This document shows, piece by piece, positions 27,529 to 37,493 of a stretch of 64,000 nucleotides of DNA. The stretch is from the NCBI GenBank assembly GCA_020171895.1, contig JAIVAN010000003.1, forward strand, positions 62,001-126,000, written 5' to 3'. The notes under the pieces are model-generated. The model searched no databases and was not told the DNA's origin. It saw nothing but the letters and a program-made list of their open reading frames with translations. Source of the stretch: Bacillus timonensis. GTDB taxonomy: Bacteria > Bacillota > Bacilli > Bacillales > Bacillaceae_L. The position numbers and the translations under genes are program-made. Position 1 is the stretch's first letter, and the number at the start of each line of letters is the position of its first letter.

Positions 27529-28044
27529 GTGATGAAGGACACTTCTCTTGACCTTACCCGTAGAAGTGTCCTTCATCACGCATATGAAGTCCGATTCTCA
27601 TAATCTTCCTCGAAAAAAGGTCCTTCATTGACCCCATGAAGTCCGAATCTCTTGATCCTCCTCGTAAAAAAGTCTTCATCGACCAGATGAAGTCCGATTT
27701 TCTTAATCTTCCCCGTAAAAAGGACCTTCATCAATCTTATGAAGTCCGAATCTCTTGATCTTCCTCGTAAAAAGGACCTTCATCGACCATATGAAGTCCG
27801 ATTCTCATATTCTTCCTCGAAAAAAGGTCTTCATTGACCACATGAAGTCCGAATCTCTTGATCCTCCTCGGAAAAAGTCCTTCATCGACCAGATGAAGTC
27901 CGATTTTCTTAATCTTCCCCGTAAAAAGGACCTTCATCAATCTTATGAAGTCCGAATCTCTTGATCCTCCTCGAAAAAAGTCCTTCATCGACCAGATGAA
28001 GTCCAATTCTCTTGATTCTCCGTACCAAAAAGTCCATCACACCC
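27529..28044. repeat. Tandem array of ten ~52-bp hairpin-ended units
   Basis: ATGAAGTCC (or ATGAAGGAC in the first) recurs at 27532, 27584, 27636, 27687, 27739, 27791, 27842, 27893, 27945 and 27996, a period of 51-52. Each unit closes with a CTTCAT-type inverted copy. Unit types alternate so that units 1-4 and 5-8 form a ~206-bp higher-order repeat. The first unit, 27529-27579, is a perfect palindrome with 18-base arms. The array fills most of the 673-base gap between the regulator and the dehydrogenase gene. Open frames on both strands here are by-products of the period. Confidence 0.95.
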
Positions 28045-28111
28045 ATCCCAAAAGTAATTCAATCATTCAATATGTGGAATAATTCTACCTTCATTTTTTA
28101 CACATTGTCTA

Positions 28112-28126
28112 ATGAAAGCACTTTCA
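28112..28126 (+). promoter_or_regulatory. Probable cre site before the semialdehyde dehydrogenase gene
   Basis: ATGAAAGCACTTTCA differs from the cre consensus at one position (A for the central G) and is otherwise a near-perfect palindrome. It is 68 bases before the ATG, matching the cre in front of the first half of the pathway. Confidence 0.65.
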
Positions 28127-28193
28127 TAATGAGAGATAATATTGTTAGATTAATAATTTTAAAATTTCAGAAAATAAAGAGGAGGTCCTACTC

Positions 28194-29660
28194 ATGACTG
28201 TCACAAAAAATGAAACGAAAACTCTTAAAAACTATATTAACGGACAATGGGTTGCATCAGTAAGCACTGAAACACTTGAAGTTCCGAATCCTGCTACCTC
28301 TGAAGTGTTGGCACTTGTTCCGATTTCAACGAAGGAAGATGTTGACCAAGCGGTAAGTGCTGCACAACATGCATTTCAAACGTGGAAAAAAACGCCTGTT
28401 CCAAAGAGAGCGAGAATCCTATACAAATATCACCAACTCTTATCAGAAAATCATGAAAGGCTTGCAAGATTAGTAGTAGAAGAAAACGGTAAAGCATATA
28501 AGGAAGCGTATGGAGAAGTTCAGCGTGGAATTGAGTGTGTTGAATTTGCTGCAGGTACACCAACCCTTATGATGGGTGAAACATTAGCGAACATTGCAGA
28601 AGAAATTGACTCGCAAATGTTCCGCTACCCGTTAGGTGTTATAGGCGGAATCACACCATTCAACTTCCCAATGATGGTACCACTATGGATGTTCCCTCTT
28701 GCTGTTGCATGTGGAAATACATTCGTATTAAAGCCATCAGAACGCACACCACTTCTAGCGATGGAATTAGTTGAACTGTTTACAGAAGCAGGAGCTCCAG
28801 CGGGAGTACTTAATTTAGTACATGGTGCGCATGACGTGGTCAATGGCTTGTTAGACCATAAAGATATTAAAGCAATTTCTTTTGTTGGATCGCAACCAGT
28901 TGCAAAATATGTGTATGAACGTGCAGCAGGTCAAGGTAAGCGAGTTCAAGCGCTATCAGGTGCAAAAAATCATCACTTCGTTATGCCAGATGCCGATATG
29001 GATAAGGCGGTACAGCATATTATTGGTTCTGCTTATGGTAGTGCAGGTCAGCGCTGTATGGCATGTAGTGCGGTTGTCGTAATTGGCGATAATGATGATT
29101 TTGTACAGGCCTTAAAAAATAAAGCCGATGAATTAATCATTGGAAACGGAAATGACGAAGAAGTGTTGTTAACTCCTGTTATTCGTGAATCACACCGTCA
29201 AACGGTATTAGGCTATATCGAAAAGGGAGTGAAAGAAGGAGCATCACTTGTGAGAGATGGTCGTAATGAAATGGATCATTTTGAAAAAGGAACGTTCTTA
29301 GGTCCAACCATCTTTGATCATGTGACACCTGATATGACAATTGCAAAAGACGAGATTTTTGCCCCGGTATTAAGTGTTTTACGTGCAAAGGATTTAGATG
29401 AAGGTCTTGAGTATTTACGTCAATCACGCTTTGGAAATGGTGCAACCATCTATACAAAAGATGCAAGTGCAGTTCGCCAATTTAGAGAAGAAGCTGATGC
29501 AGGTATGCTCGGTATCAATGTTGGGGTTCCAGCAACGATGGCATTCTTCCCATTCTCTGGATGGAAGGATTCCTTCTATGGTGACCTTCACGTCAATGGA
29601 AAAGATGGTGTGAATTTCTTTACGAAAAAGAAAATGATTACGTCAAGATATGATTTTTAA
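28194..29660 (+). CDS. mmsA: CoA-acylating (methyl)malonate-semialdehyde dehydrogenase
   Basis: 488 residues, an aldehyde dehydrogenase fold. The catalytic Cys is C288 in [11 protein letters not shown], the signature of the CoA-dependent MmsA/IolA branch, and [10 protein letters not shown] is the NAD-site segment typical of this group. It converts malonate semialdehyde to acetyl-CoA, or the methyl form to propionyl-CoA, releasing CO2. Next to a beta-alanine aminotransferase it completes uracil and thymine breakdown. AGAGGAGG precedes the ATG. Confidence 0.92.
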   Translation: MTVTKNETKTLKNYINGQWVASVSTETLEVPNPATSEVLALVPISTKEDVDQAVSAAQHAFQTWKKTPVPKRARILYKYHQLLSENHERLARLVVEENGKAYKEAYGEVQRGIECVEFAAGTPTLMMGETLANIAEEIDSQMFRYPLGVIGGITPFNFPMMVPLWMFPLAVACGNTFVLKPSERTPLLAMELVELFTEAGAPAGVLNLVHGAHDVVNGLLDHKDIKAISFVGSQPVAKYVYERAAGQGKRVQALSGAKNHHFVMPDADMDKAVQHIIGSAYGSAGQRCMACSAVVVIGDNDDFVQALKNKADELIIGNGNDEEVLLTPVIRESHRQTVLGYIEKGVKEGASLVRDGRNEMDHFEKGTFLGPTIFDHVTPDMTIAKDEIFAPVLSVLRAKDLDEGLEYLRQSRFGNGATIYTKDASAVRQFREEADAGMLGINVGVPATMAFFPFSGWKDSFYGDLHVNGKDGVNFFTKKKMITSRYDF

Positions 29661-29693
29661 TGAAATATAGTTAATAGGAAGGAGGAGATGTTG

Positions 29694-31046
29694 ATGAAAA
29701 CACAACAAAATGAAACGATGGCATCAAAGGATGCAAAGTACGTGTGGCATTCGATGAAACCATATAACCCAGATGCAACGATGGTTGTAACGAAGGCAAA
29801 TGGTTCTTGGGTCACAGATGAGCATGGAAATCGTTTTTTAGATGCAATGGCAGGTCTCTGGTGTGTGAATGTAGGTTATGGTCGAGAAGAGCTTGCCGAT
29901 GCTGCGTATGAACAGCTTAAGCAAATGGCTTATTTTCCGTTAACCCAAAGTCATGAACCAGCTATTAAGCTAGCAGAAAAATTAAATGAAATGCTAGGCG
30001 ATGACTATGTTATCTTCTTCTCAAATAGTGGCTCAGAAGCAAATGAAACAGCCTTTAAGATTGCAAGACAATATCATCAGCAAAAAGGTGAGCACACTCG
30101 ATATAAATTTATTTCAAGATACCGAGCGTATCACGGCAATTCAATGGGTGCGTTAGCAGCTACTGGGCAGGCTCAGCGGAAATATAAATATGAGCCGCTA
30201 GCACCGGGTTTTGTTCACGTTGCTCCTCCTGATTCGTATCGTGCTACAGATGCCCCAAATTGTGCGCCTCATGAATTACAGTCGGTTAAAGACGTGGACC
30301 GTGTGATGACATGGGAATTAAGTGAAACAGTGGCTGCAATGATAATGGAACCTATTATTACCGGTGGTGGCATCCTCGTACCACCTGAAGGATACATGCA
30401 AGGTGTAAAAGAAGTATGCGAAAAGCATGGCGCACTTCTCATTGTTGATGAAGTAATCTGTGGGTTTGGTCGTACTGGCAAGCCATTTGGGTTTATGAAC
30501 TATGGCGTAAAGCCAGACATCATCACAATGGCAAAAGGAATTACGAGTGCTTACTTACCACTTTCAGCCACTGCTGTTAAAAAAGAAATTTATGAAGGCT
30601 TTAAAGGCTCAGAAGAATACGATTACTTCAGACATGTTAATACATTTGGTGGTAATCCAGCTGCATGTGCACTTGCACTTAAAAACCTAGAAATTATGGA
30701 AAGAGAAAACCTGTTTGCACAATCTAAGCAAAAAGGTGACAAGTTAAGGGAAAGCTTAGCTGCTCTTACACAAGAACATCCTCATGTGGGAGACGTAAGA
30801 GGGAAGGGCTTATTAGTTGGAATTGAGTTAGTGAAGGATAAAATGTCAAAAGATCCACTAGAAGTGGAAAAAGTAAACCAGGTAATAGCTGGCTGTAAAT
30901 CAAAAGGGCTAATCATTGGTAAAAACGGAGCAACGGTTGCAGGCTTTAATAACGTCCTTACACTTTCTCCACCGCTTAACATTGAAGAGGAAGACCTTGA
31001 TTTCATCATTAAAACAGTTACTGAACAATTAAAATTAATTCAATAG
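29694..31046 (+). CDS. Omega-amino acid:pyruvate aminotransferase (beta-alanine aminotransferase)
   Basis: 450 residues, class III PLP aminotransferase. The PLP lysine is K281 in MAKGITSAYLPLSA, with the cofactor-binding VDEVICGFGRTG upstream. In this cluster it most likely moves the amino group of beta-alanine (or 3-aminoisobutyrate) to pyruvate, giving malonate semialdehyde and alanine. The dehydrogenase before it and the alanine dehydrogenase after it use those two products. An ATG at 29688 directly abuts GGAGGAG; the ATG at 29694 is better spaced. Confidence 0.88.
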   Translation: MKTQQNETMASKDAKYVWHSMKPYNPDATMVVTKANGSWVTDEHGNRFLDAMAGLWCVNVGYGREELADAAYEQLKQMAYFPLTQSHEPAIKLAEKLNEMLGDDYVIFFSNSGSEANETAFKIARQYHQQKGEHTRYKFISRYRAYHGNSMGALAATGQAQRKYKYEPLAPGFVHVAPPDSYRATDAPNCAPHELQSVKDVDRVMTWELSETVAAMIMEPIITGGGILVPPEGYMQGVKEVCEKHGALLIVDEVICGFGRTGKPFGFMNYGVKPDIITMAKGITSAYLPLSATAVKKEIYEGFKGSEEYDYFRHVNTFGGNPAACALALKNLEIMERENLFAQSKQKGDKLRESLAALTQEHPHVGDVRGKGLLVGIELVKDKMSKDPLEVEKVNQVIAGCKSKGLIIGKNGATVAGFNNVLTLSPPLNIEEEDLDFIIKTVTEQLKLIQ

Positions 31047-31060
31047 CTTGAACCTAAAAG

Positions 31061-31108
31061 GCACTCGCGATCTAAAAACAACATTTTATTGATTGCGGGT
31101 GCATTTTT
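31061..31108 (+). terminator. Terminator between the aminotransferase gene and ald
   Basis: GCACTCGCGATC (31061-31072) pairs with GATTGCGGGTGC (31091-31102), with two wobble or mismatched positions, then a T-run. ald may be read through at a lower level or have its own promoter. Confidence 0.7.
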
Positions 31109-31140
31109 CACCTTTTATCAAAATAAGGAGGAGCAATGAA

Positions 31141-32262
31141 ATGAGAATTGGCGTACCAAGAGAAGTGAAGGTAAGTGAAAATCGTGTCGCATTAACTCCA
31201 TCTGGAGTCTTACAATTAACGCAAAACCTGCATCAAGTGTTTATTGAAAAAGGTGCAGGTCTTAATTCAGGCTTTTTAGACGAAATGTATATGGAGGCAG
31301 GCGCGATTATCGTGGATACACCTGCTGATGTTTGGGCTTGTGAAATGGTCGTCAAAGTAAAAGAACCAGTTGAACAGGAATATCAATATTTCTATGATGG
31401 CCTTATTCTATTTACCTACCTTCATTTAGCAGCAGACCTTCCTTTAACGGAAGCGCTTATGAAGAAAAATGTCATTGCCATTTCGTATGAAACAGTCCAA
31501 TTAGAGGATAAAACTCTTCCTCTTTTAACCCCAATGAGTGAAGTTGCAGGAAGGATGGCCACTCAAATTGGTGCTGCTTACTTGGAAAAATCAAAAGGAG
31601 GAAAGGGTGTTCTCCTTGGTGGTGTCCCAGGAGTTAAACGAGGAAAAGTAACCATCATTGGTGGAGGAGTTGTGGGTACGAATGCAGCGAAAATCGCCGT
31701 TGGTTTAGGAGCAGAAGTGAATATAATCGACGTAAGTGCTGCTAGATTACGAGAATTAGATGATGATGATATCTTCGGTAATACAATTAATACGTTAATG
31801 TCGAATCCTTATACAATTGGTCAAGCTGTTTCCGAATCAGATTTGGTAATCGGGGCAGTCTTAATTCCAGGCGCAAAAGCACCGAAACTCGTCACAGCCG
31901 AAATGGTTTGCCTAATGGAAGAAGGTTCCGTGATCGTGGATGTTGCGATTGATCAAGGTGGAATCTTCGAAACGGTTACACATGTGACCACACATGACAA
32001 TCCGACGTATGTGAAGCAAGGTGTTCTTCATTATGCGGTAGGAAACATGCCAGGCGCTGTGCCAAGAACTTCTACGATTGCCTTAACGAATGTAACCGTT
32101 CCATATATTTTACAGGTTGCAAACAAAGGCTATAAAAAAGCCTTCCAAGAGAATGAAAGCCTTTATAAGGGGTTAAATATCATTAACGGCTATATCGTTT
32201 GTGAAGGTGTGGCAAAAGCGCACAACCTGCCACATATTGAAGTACCTGTTGCAACCATCTAA
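31141..32262 (+). CDS. ald: Alanine dehydrogenase
   Basis: 373 residues, the family length. N-terminal [10 protein letters not shown], the catalytic pair K74 and H95 (VKVKEP, TYLHLA) and the NAD fold [12 protein letters not shown] (172-183) match Ald. It deaminates alanine to pyruvate with NAD+, which returns the amino acceptor used by the aminotransferase upstream and frees ammonia. The frame opens at 31093; AAGGAGG places the start at ATG 31141. A two-codon frame ATGAAATGA overlaps that start at 31136-31144. Confidence 0.93.
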   Translation: MRIGVPREVKVSENRVALTPSGVLQLTQNLHQVFIEKGAGLNSGFLDEMYMEAGAIIVDTPADVWACEMVVKVKEPVEQEYQYFYDGLILFTYLHLAADLPLTEALMKKNVIAISYETVQLEDKTLPLLTPMSEVAGRMATQIGAAYLEKSKGGKGVLLGGVPGVKRGKVTIIGGGVVGTNAAKIAVGLGAEVNIIDVSAARLRELDDDDIFGNTINTLMSNPYTIGQAVSESDLVIGAVLIPGAKAPKLVTAEMVCLMEEGSVIVDVAIDQGGIFETVTHVTTHDNPTYVKQGVLHYAVGNMPGAVPRTSTIALTNVTVPYILQVANKGYKKAFQENESLYKGLNIINGYIVCEGVAKAHNLPHIEVPVATI

Positions 32263-32265
32263 AAC

Positions 32266-32298
32266 AAAAATGACCACGTAAAGAGCGTGGTCATTTTT
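32266..32298 (+). terminator. Terminator after ald
   Basis: Arms AAAAATGACCACG and CGTGGTCATTTTT pair perfectly around a seven-base loop, ending in a T-run. It closes the pyrimidine breakdown region. Confidence 0.9.
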
Positions 32299-32473
32299 AT
32301 TCATTTATGCTAAATAGCACAGTTATTCTAACTCTTCTGTATCCACAGAGAATCCAATGCTGAAAAAGAGTCAAACTTGAACAGAGTCTGTAGACCTATT
32401 CCAACGTATATGGGAAAATGAAAAAAACGATGACATATCTCTTTACTAGTATTAGTCGGAAAGGGTGAATCTA

Positions 32474-32872
32474 ATGGAAGTGAATAAGCAAGATCACACT
32501 GTTATTTCCAGAAAAGAGCAAGCAGTCACATTTTTACAACTCGTTGCCTCAGGAGAGGTTAAGAAAGCTTATGAGCTCTTCATCGGCTCAGACTTTAAAC
32601 ACCATAATCCTTATTTTCCTGGGAATGCAGCAACTTTGATGCAAGCAATGGAGGAGAACGCCGAGCAAAATCCTCAAAAGACACTTGAAGTCAAACAGGT
32701 GATTGAAGAAGGAGATCGCGTTGTCACTTACTCCCATATAAAACAGACCTCTGAAGACCTAGGGTGGGCAGTTGTTCATATTTTTCGGTTTGAAGCTGGA
32801 CGACTGGTGGAGTTATGGGATATTGGACAAGCCGTACCAGAAAATTCCGTGAATACGAATGGAATGTTTTAG
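32474..32872 (+). CDS. NTF2-like/SnoaL-type protein
   Basis: 132 residues. The pattern FLQLVASGEVKKAYEL, FKHHNPYFPG and VVHIFRFEAGRLVELWDI is that of the SnoaL-like NTF2 fold: helices, a pocket and a curved sheet, with the conserved ELWD end. Such proteins include cyclases, isomerases and non-catalytic binders, so no reaction can be given. AAAGGGTG precedes the ATG at 32474; a GTG at 32465 overlaps that site. Confidence 0.8.
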   Translation: MEVNKQDHTVISRKEQAVTFLQLVASGEVKKAYELFIGSDFKHHNPYFPGNAATLMQAMEENAEQNPQKTLEVKQVIEEGDRVVTYSHIKQTSEDLGWAVVHIFRFEAGRLVELWDIGQAVPENSVNTNGMF

Positions 32873-32909
32873 TCTGTAGGGAACAAGGTATCCTGAATAA
32901 AAATTGAAA

Positions 32910-32945
32910 GGTTGGGGTTAACTGACATGTTCCCCAACCACTTTT
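32910..32945 (+). terminator. Terminator after the NTF2-like gene
   Basis: Arms GGTTGGGG (32910-32917) and CCCCAACC (32932-32939), then ACTTTTTA. The gene on the other side converges on it. Confidence 0.8.
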
Positions 32946-32983
32946 TACTTCGTTAACCTATCCATCTTAGTAAAAACAACCCA

Positions 32984-34138
32984 TTATTTTGAATACTTCT
33001 CTACATATGCCTGCAACCTATCCATGCCTTCATTTAACGTTTCGAGTGAATATGCATAAGACAAGCGAACGAAACCTTCACCGTAATTGGAAAAAGCACT
33101 GCCAGGTACAAAAGCTAGGCCAACTTCTTTTACAAGGTTCATTGAAAAATCAAATGAAGACATGCCAAATTTCTCAATCGAAGGGAATAGATAAAAGGCA
33201 CCGTTAGGCTTTACGACATCAATATTCATTGCGATTAATCGGTCATACACATAATCTAAGCGTTTTTTATACTCAAGCTTCATCGGAACAGCGTCATCAG
33301 TACCATTTACTAACGCTTCAAATGCAGCTTTTTGGGAAATCGATGTAACACAAGATACATTGTATTGATGAACCTTCAGCATGTGTTTTGCAATTTGTGT
33401 AGGTGCAAAAGCAAAGCCAACACGCCAACCTGTCATGGAATGAGATTTAGATAATCCATTAATAACAATCGTTTGATCGCGTAAGTATTTAGCGATTGAG
33501 TGATGGTTCCCTTCAAACACTAACTCACTATAAATTTCATCGGATAAAACAAAAATATCCTTTCCTCTTAGAAGCTCTGCAATATCCTTCACTTCTTGTT
33601 CAGATAATGTCACGCCTGTCGGATTTGTAGGAAACGGAAGAACGATGCATCGTGTCTTATCTGTGATCGCTTTTTCAATCATTTCAGCCGTTAAACGAAA
33701 ATTCGATGCAGTCGTATCGACATGAACGGGGACTGCACCACAAAGTGTAATCAATGGTTCATACCCTGGATATACGGGTCCAGGTAAAATGACCTCACAA
33801 CCAGGTTCTAAGATGGTACGAAAAGTGATATCTATCGCTTGACTCGCACCAACTGTAACAATAATTTCATCTTCCGCACGATAATCTAACCCATATTTCG
33901 AACGAACAAAATCACAAGCAGCTTGTCTTAATTCAAAGTAACCAGCGTTATGTGTGTAGGACGTGAAATTCGTATCAATGGCGTGCTTCCCAGCATCTTT
34001 TACATGCTGTGGAGTAGGGAAGTCTGGTTGACCGATTGTTAACGACACAACATCCTCGTAATTCGCTACCATATTAAAGAACGTTCGGATACCTGAAATT
34101 TCAATACCCCTTACTTTTTTATTTAAAAGGTGTTCCAC
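32984..34138 (-). CDS. patA: Class I aminotransferase PatA (N-acetyl-L,L-diaminopimelate aminotransferase type)
   Basis: 384 residues. The fold-type I PLP lysine is K231 in NGLSKSHSMTGWR, with IGQPDFPTP and FPTNPTG upstream. The sequence follows B. subtilis PatA closely from MEHLLN onward. PatA acts in the acetylated branch of lysine and diaminopimelate synthesis, turning N-acetyl-L,L-diaminopimelate and 2-oxoglutarate into the keto acid and glutamate, or the reverse. The start codon is GTG behind AAGGATG on the minus strand. Confidence 0.88.
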   Translation of the reverse strand: MEHLLNKKVRGIEISGIRTFFNMVANYEDVVSLTIGQPDFPTPQHVKDAGKHAIDTNFTSYTHNAGYFELRQAACDFVRSKYGLDYRAEDEIIVTVGASQAIDITFRTILEPGCEVILPGPVYPGYEPLITLCGAVPVHVDTTASNFRLTAEMIEKAITDKTRCIVLPFPTNPTGVTLSEQEVKDIAELLRGKDIFVLSDEIYSELVFEGNHHSIAKYLRDQTIVINGLSKSHSMTGWRVGFAFAPTQIAKHMLKVHQYNVSCVTSISQKAAFEALVNGTDDAVPMKLEYKKRLDYVYDRLIAMNIDVVKPNGAFYLFPSIEKFGMSSFDFSMNLVKEVGLAFVPGSAFSNYGEGFVRLSYAYSLETLNEGMDRLQAYVEKYSK

Positions 34139-34331
34139 TTACATTCATCCTTCCATTTCAAATCAGTTTCACTTATTTTACCACTATCTTAAAATAAATC
34201 ACTAGCAATTTCTTTAGATGGACAAGCGCCCATACACTTCGTTCTAGCTCTGAATCCATGAACAACCAGATGGCGAAAAAATAGGTCAAATTCGACCTAA
34301 TACATTTAGAAAAACGGTAATGAGGAATGGT

Positions 34332-34832
34332 TTACAAGAAAATATGAACCGCCACGACAGTAAGAAAAAACAAAGCTGTATAGCGATGATTTAGTCTCCT
34401 CTTACCGGAGGCTTTTCTTTTTCGTAAATAACCTGTCAACGTTACGAGGATCAGGTAAAGCAAGGCAAGTACTCCTGTTATGACGTACAAATTTATATTT
34501 TTTAGTAAGAAAATCATATAGACAACATGAAGAATGAGCCATGCCGAACCAAGAATGGATAACCCAATGTGTAGTCTGTTATAAATTCTAGTAAACAAAA
34601 CAAACCGTTTCTGAAAAAAATTCCTAGGCAAATGCTTGATTGTATAAAGAAACGGAAATAGAAAGAAAGCGAGTAGGAAAAAATAAACCGATATGAATCC
34701 AAAACGCTTCGCATGCAGGTAATCCCATGGTTGAAGTAGAATATATAGAGACAATGGAAGAGTAACAATTAGTAGAAAATAGAGTGAATTTCGTACATTT
34801 AACATTGATAGATACGCAATAAATCTGTTCAT
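34332..34832 (-). CDS. Multi-pass membrane protein, ferric-reductase/cytochrome b-like
   Basis: 166 residues with about five membrane helices and basic loops. Several histidines sit at helix positions that could hold heme: NRLHIGLS, AWLILHVVY, LNHRYTALF and VVAVHIF. That pattern resembles the ferric-reductase-like transmembrane domain and MsrQ-type proteins, but there are no FAD or NAD domains. Function is inferred weakly. It is divergent from the kynurenine genes and stands alone. Confidence 0.6.
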   Translation of the reverse strand: MNRFIAYLSMLNVRNSLYFLLIVTLPLSLYILLQPWDYLHAKRFGFISVYFFLLAFFLFPFLYTIKHLPRNFFQKRFVLFTRIYNRLHIGLSILGSAWLILHVVYMIFLLKNINLYVITGVLALLYLILVTLTGYLRKRKASGKRRLNHRYTALFFLTVVAVHIFL

Positions 34833-34957
34833 TCTCTCGCCTCCTATACCCTACAGATTACACAACGTTTACCGATTTTAAAAGAGTATAAGCAGGAATT
34901 TCTCGATTTTTAGCGAAATGAACAACATAACCGTAAAGATTGTAAGGAGTGTATATC

Positions 34958-36232
34958 ATGACAACCATCACCATTGAAGAGGCAAAACAACTCGATCAAA
35001 AGGATACATTAGCAAACTATCGCAACGAATTTTATATAAAAGAAGGACAAATCTACTTAGACGGCAACTCACTAGGTCTTTTATCAAAACGTGCTGAGCA
35101 AGCATTATTAGGCTCATTACAGGATTGGAAAGAACACGGCATTGATGGCTGGACGGAAGGAAAACAGCCTTGGTATACATTTTCTGAAACGCTAGGTGAA
35201 ATGACAGCACCTCTCCTTGGTGCAGAAAGTGATGAAGTCATTGTCACAGGTTCAACCACCATCAACCTTCATCAGCTTGTGGCTACTTTTTATCAGCCAA
35301 CAGGAAAACGCACGAAAATTTTAGCAGATGAACTTGCCTTCCCATCTGATATTTATGCCCTTCAAAGCCAGTTAAAGCTTAAAGGGTACGATCCAGATGA
35401 GCATTTAATTCGAGTGCAAAGTCGAGATGGTCGAACATTAGAAGAAGATGACATTATTGCACAAATGACAGATGAAATTGCCATGATCGTTTTGCCATCT
35501 GTCCTTTACCGCAGTGGACAGCTACTCGATTTGGCACGGTTAACAGAGGAAGCCCATAAGCGTGGAATCGTCATTGGATTTGACTTAGCACACTCGATTG
35601 GTGCGATCGCTCATTCATTTAATGAATATGAACCAGACTTCGCGTTTTGGTGTAACTATAAATACTTAAATAGTGGACCAGGAGGCGTAGGCGGCTTATA
35701 CGTAAACAAGCGTCACTTCGGCACAGTTCCTGGAATTGCTGGTTGGTTTAGCTCCAATAAACAAAAGCAATTCGATATGGAACATACTTTAACACATGCT
35801 GACACGGCTGGAGCTTTTCAAATTGGTACTCCACATGTGCTAAGTTTAGCTCCTTTAAAAGGGTCATTAGAAATGTTTCAAGAAGTGGGGATTCATTCAA
35901 TTAGAGAAAAGTCACTTCAGCTAACGGCATTCTTAATAAAATTAATTGAACAAGAATTAGTAGACCACGGGTTTACAATTGCAAACCCAAGAGAAAACCA
36001 TCGACGTGGTGGACATGTTTCGTTAGAGCATGAGGATGCAGCAAGTATTTGTAAAGCGTTAAAAGACAAAGGAGTCATTCCAGATTATCGTTCACCTAAC
36101 GTCATCCGTCTCGCACCAATTGCACTTTACTCTTCATATGAAGAAGTATGGAAAAGTGTCCAAATTTTAAAGGACATCATGGATAATGGGCTTTATCAAC
36201 AATATGAAAATACGCGTAATATTATCGCTTAA
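34958..36232 (+). CDS. kynU: Kynureninase
   Basis: 424 residues. PLP lysine is K235 in [14 protein letters not shown], preceded by [10 protein letters not shown], both diagnostic for kynureninase. It cleaves kynurenine to anthranilate and alanine. AAGGAG is eight bases before the ATG at 34958; a GTG at 34949 overlaps that site. kynB follows 21 bases downstream. No tryptophan 2,3-dioxygenase (kynA) is beside them, unlike in the usual Bacillus kynABU set. Confidence 0.93.
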   Translation: MTTITIEEAKQLDQKDTLANYRNEFYIKEGQIYLDGNSLGLLSKRAEQALLGSLQDWKEHGIDGWTEGKQPWYTFSETLGEMTAPLLGAESDEVIVTGSTTINLHQLVATFYQPTGKRTKILADELAFPSDIYALQSQLKLKGYDPDEHLIRVQSRDGRTLEEDDIIAQMTDEIAMIVLPSVLYRSGQLLDLARLTEEAHKRGIVIGFDLAHSIGAIAHSFNEYEPDFAFWCNYKYLNSGPGGVGGLYVNKRHFGTVPGIAGWFSSNKQKQFDMEHTLTHADTAGAFQIGTPHVLSLAPLKGSLEMFQEVGIHSIREKSLQLTAFLIKLIEQELVDHGFTIANPRENHRRGGHVSLEHEDAASICKALKDKGVIPDYRSPNVIRLAPIALYSSYEEVWKSVQILKDIMDNGLYQQYENTRNIIA

Positions 36233-36253
36233 TAGGTAGGGAAGAAAAAATAT

Positions 36254-36874
36254 ATGAAAATAATTGATATTTCAATGCCACTTCATAACAAAACAGCCGG
36301 CTGGCCAGGAGATACGCCATTTACGTTTGAAGTAAACTGGACAAAAGAACAAACAGGCTCCGTTAATGTTGGAAAGCTAGAAATGAGTACACATATTGGT
36401 ACTCATATTGATGCACCGTTTCATTATGATAATGAAGGGAAGCGGGTGTTACAGTTAGAACTGGACCGTTATATCGGAAAAGCAAGAGTTGTAGATGTAA
36501 GTGGTAAACAACAAATTACGCCAGATGATTTACTTAGCGTTGACCTAGAAGAAGTAGAACGCGTTTTGTTTAAAACAAAATCGTGGAAAGACCGAACCGT
36601 TTTTCCAGAGAACATTACGTATCTATCACCAAACCTACCTAGCTTCTTAGCTGAAAAAGGAGTCAAATTAATTGGGGTCGACGTGCCTTCTGTTGATCCG
36701 TTAGATAGCAAAGACCTTCAAGCCCATCATCAACTACTAGCGAATGATATTCATATATTAGAAGGAATTGTCCTTGATGATGTCGACGAGGGGATTTATG
36801 AGTTAGTAGCGCTACCTTTACCATTACAGGATGCTGATGGAAGTCCAGTGAGGGCAATTTTAAAAACAGAGTGA
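36254..36874 (+). CDS. kynB: Kynurenine formamidase (cyclase family)
   Basis: 206 residues. The metal motif HIGTHIDAPFH gives H47, H51, D53 and H57, as in KynB. It hydrolyses N-formylkynurenine to kynurenine and formate, feeding kynureninase next to it. The pair kynU-kynB is one transcript with a strong terminator after it. Confidence 0.93.
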   Translation: MKIIDISMPLHNKTAGWPGDTPFTFEVNWTKEQTGSVNVGKLEMSTHIGTHIDAPFHYDNEGKRVLQLELDRYIGKARVVDVSGKQQITPDDLLSVDLEEVERVLFKTKSWKDRTVFPENITYLSPNLPSFLAEKGVKLIGVDVPSVDPLDSKDLQAHHQLLANDIHILEGIVLDDVDEGIYELVALPLPLQDADGSPVRAILKTE

Positions 36875-36890
36875 CGTTTATTATAGGAAG

Positions 36891-36924
36891 CACAAGTAGA
36901 AAAAATCTACTTGTGTCTTTTTAT
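36891..36924 (+). terminator. Terminator after kynB
   Basis: Arms CACAAGTAGA and TCTACTTGTG pair perfectly around five As, followed by TCTTTTTATTT. The rest of the 269-base gap to the next gene shows nothing else. Confidence 0.9.
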
Positions 36925-37143
36925 TTGAGATTTTAAAGAATTAGACGGTTTCATAGAAATTCTATTCATGACATAGATTATTTTTAGTAAGTAAGAAACA
37001 AAGAAGGATTAGTCATTATTTTTGGAGAAGTAGTATGTATTTGTAATGGAAAAGATTGGGTGGTAAGGGCTCAGATTTTCTTACTTATTGAAGTACTATT
37101 AACCTAGGATAGACATGACTTTATTAAAAGAGAGGGGTATTCA

Positions 37144-37383
37144 ATGAAACCATTCACAAAAGTGATTTTATTTACGCTCGTGTCCTTTCTCATCATGAGT
37201 TTGCCATTCATGCTCGGGTTCGGTTATGAGATTGATTGGGTAAATGAAGCAACAGCCATACAAAAAGTTACAGGACATATCGTTGAAGGATTAACTTTGC
37301 ATTTTACAATTAAGCTTCTATTATCGATTGTGCTAGGGACAATCATTGTGTATAGCATGTATTATAGAAAGAAAACGAGCTAA
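37144..37383 (+). CDS. Small two-helix membrane protein, unknown
   Basis: 79 residues with two hydrophobic helices (about 7-25 and 55-72) joined by a soluble loop containing GYEIDWVNEATA. AGAGGGG precedes the ATG. No family was recognised. Confidence 0.65.
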   Translation: MKPFTKVILFTLVSFLIMSLPFMLGFGYEIDWVNEATAIQKVTGHIVEGLTLHFTIKLLLSIVLGTIIVYSMYYRKKTS

Positions 37384-37493
37384 TAGAAAATGCTGGAGGG
37401 TTGATATGATACCAGACCTTCATAAAACAAAGCTTGTTTTCCTTACGTAAAATGGCTACACTAACCAAAGACAGATTATTTGGAGATGATTTT

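Noticed and set aside
27737-28006. Open frames on both strands within the tandem array (89 and 69 codons)
   Set aside because: They follow from the repeat period, have no ribosome binding site, and the encoded repeats mirror the DNA units.
27529-28044. CRISPR array
   Set aside because: The whole 52-base unit repeats, including the parts that would be spacers, and there are no cas genes in the window.
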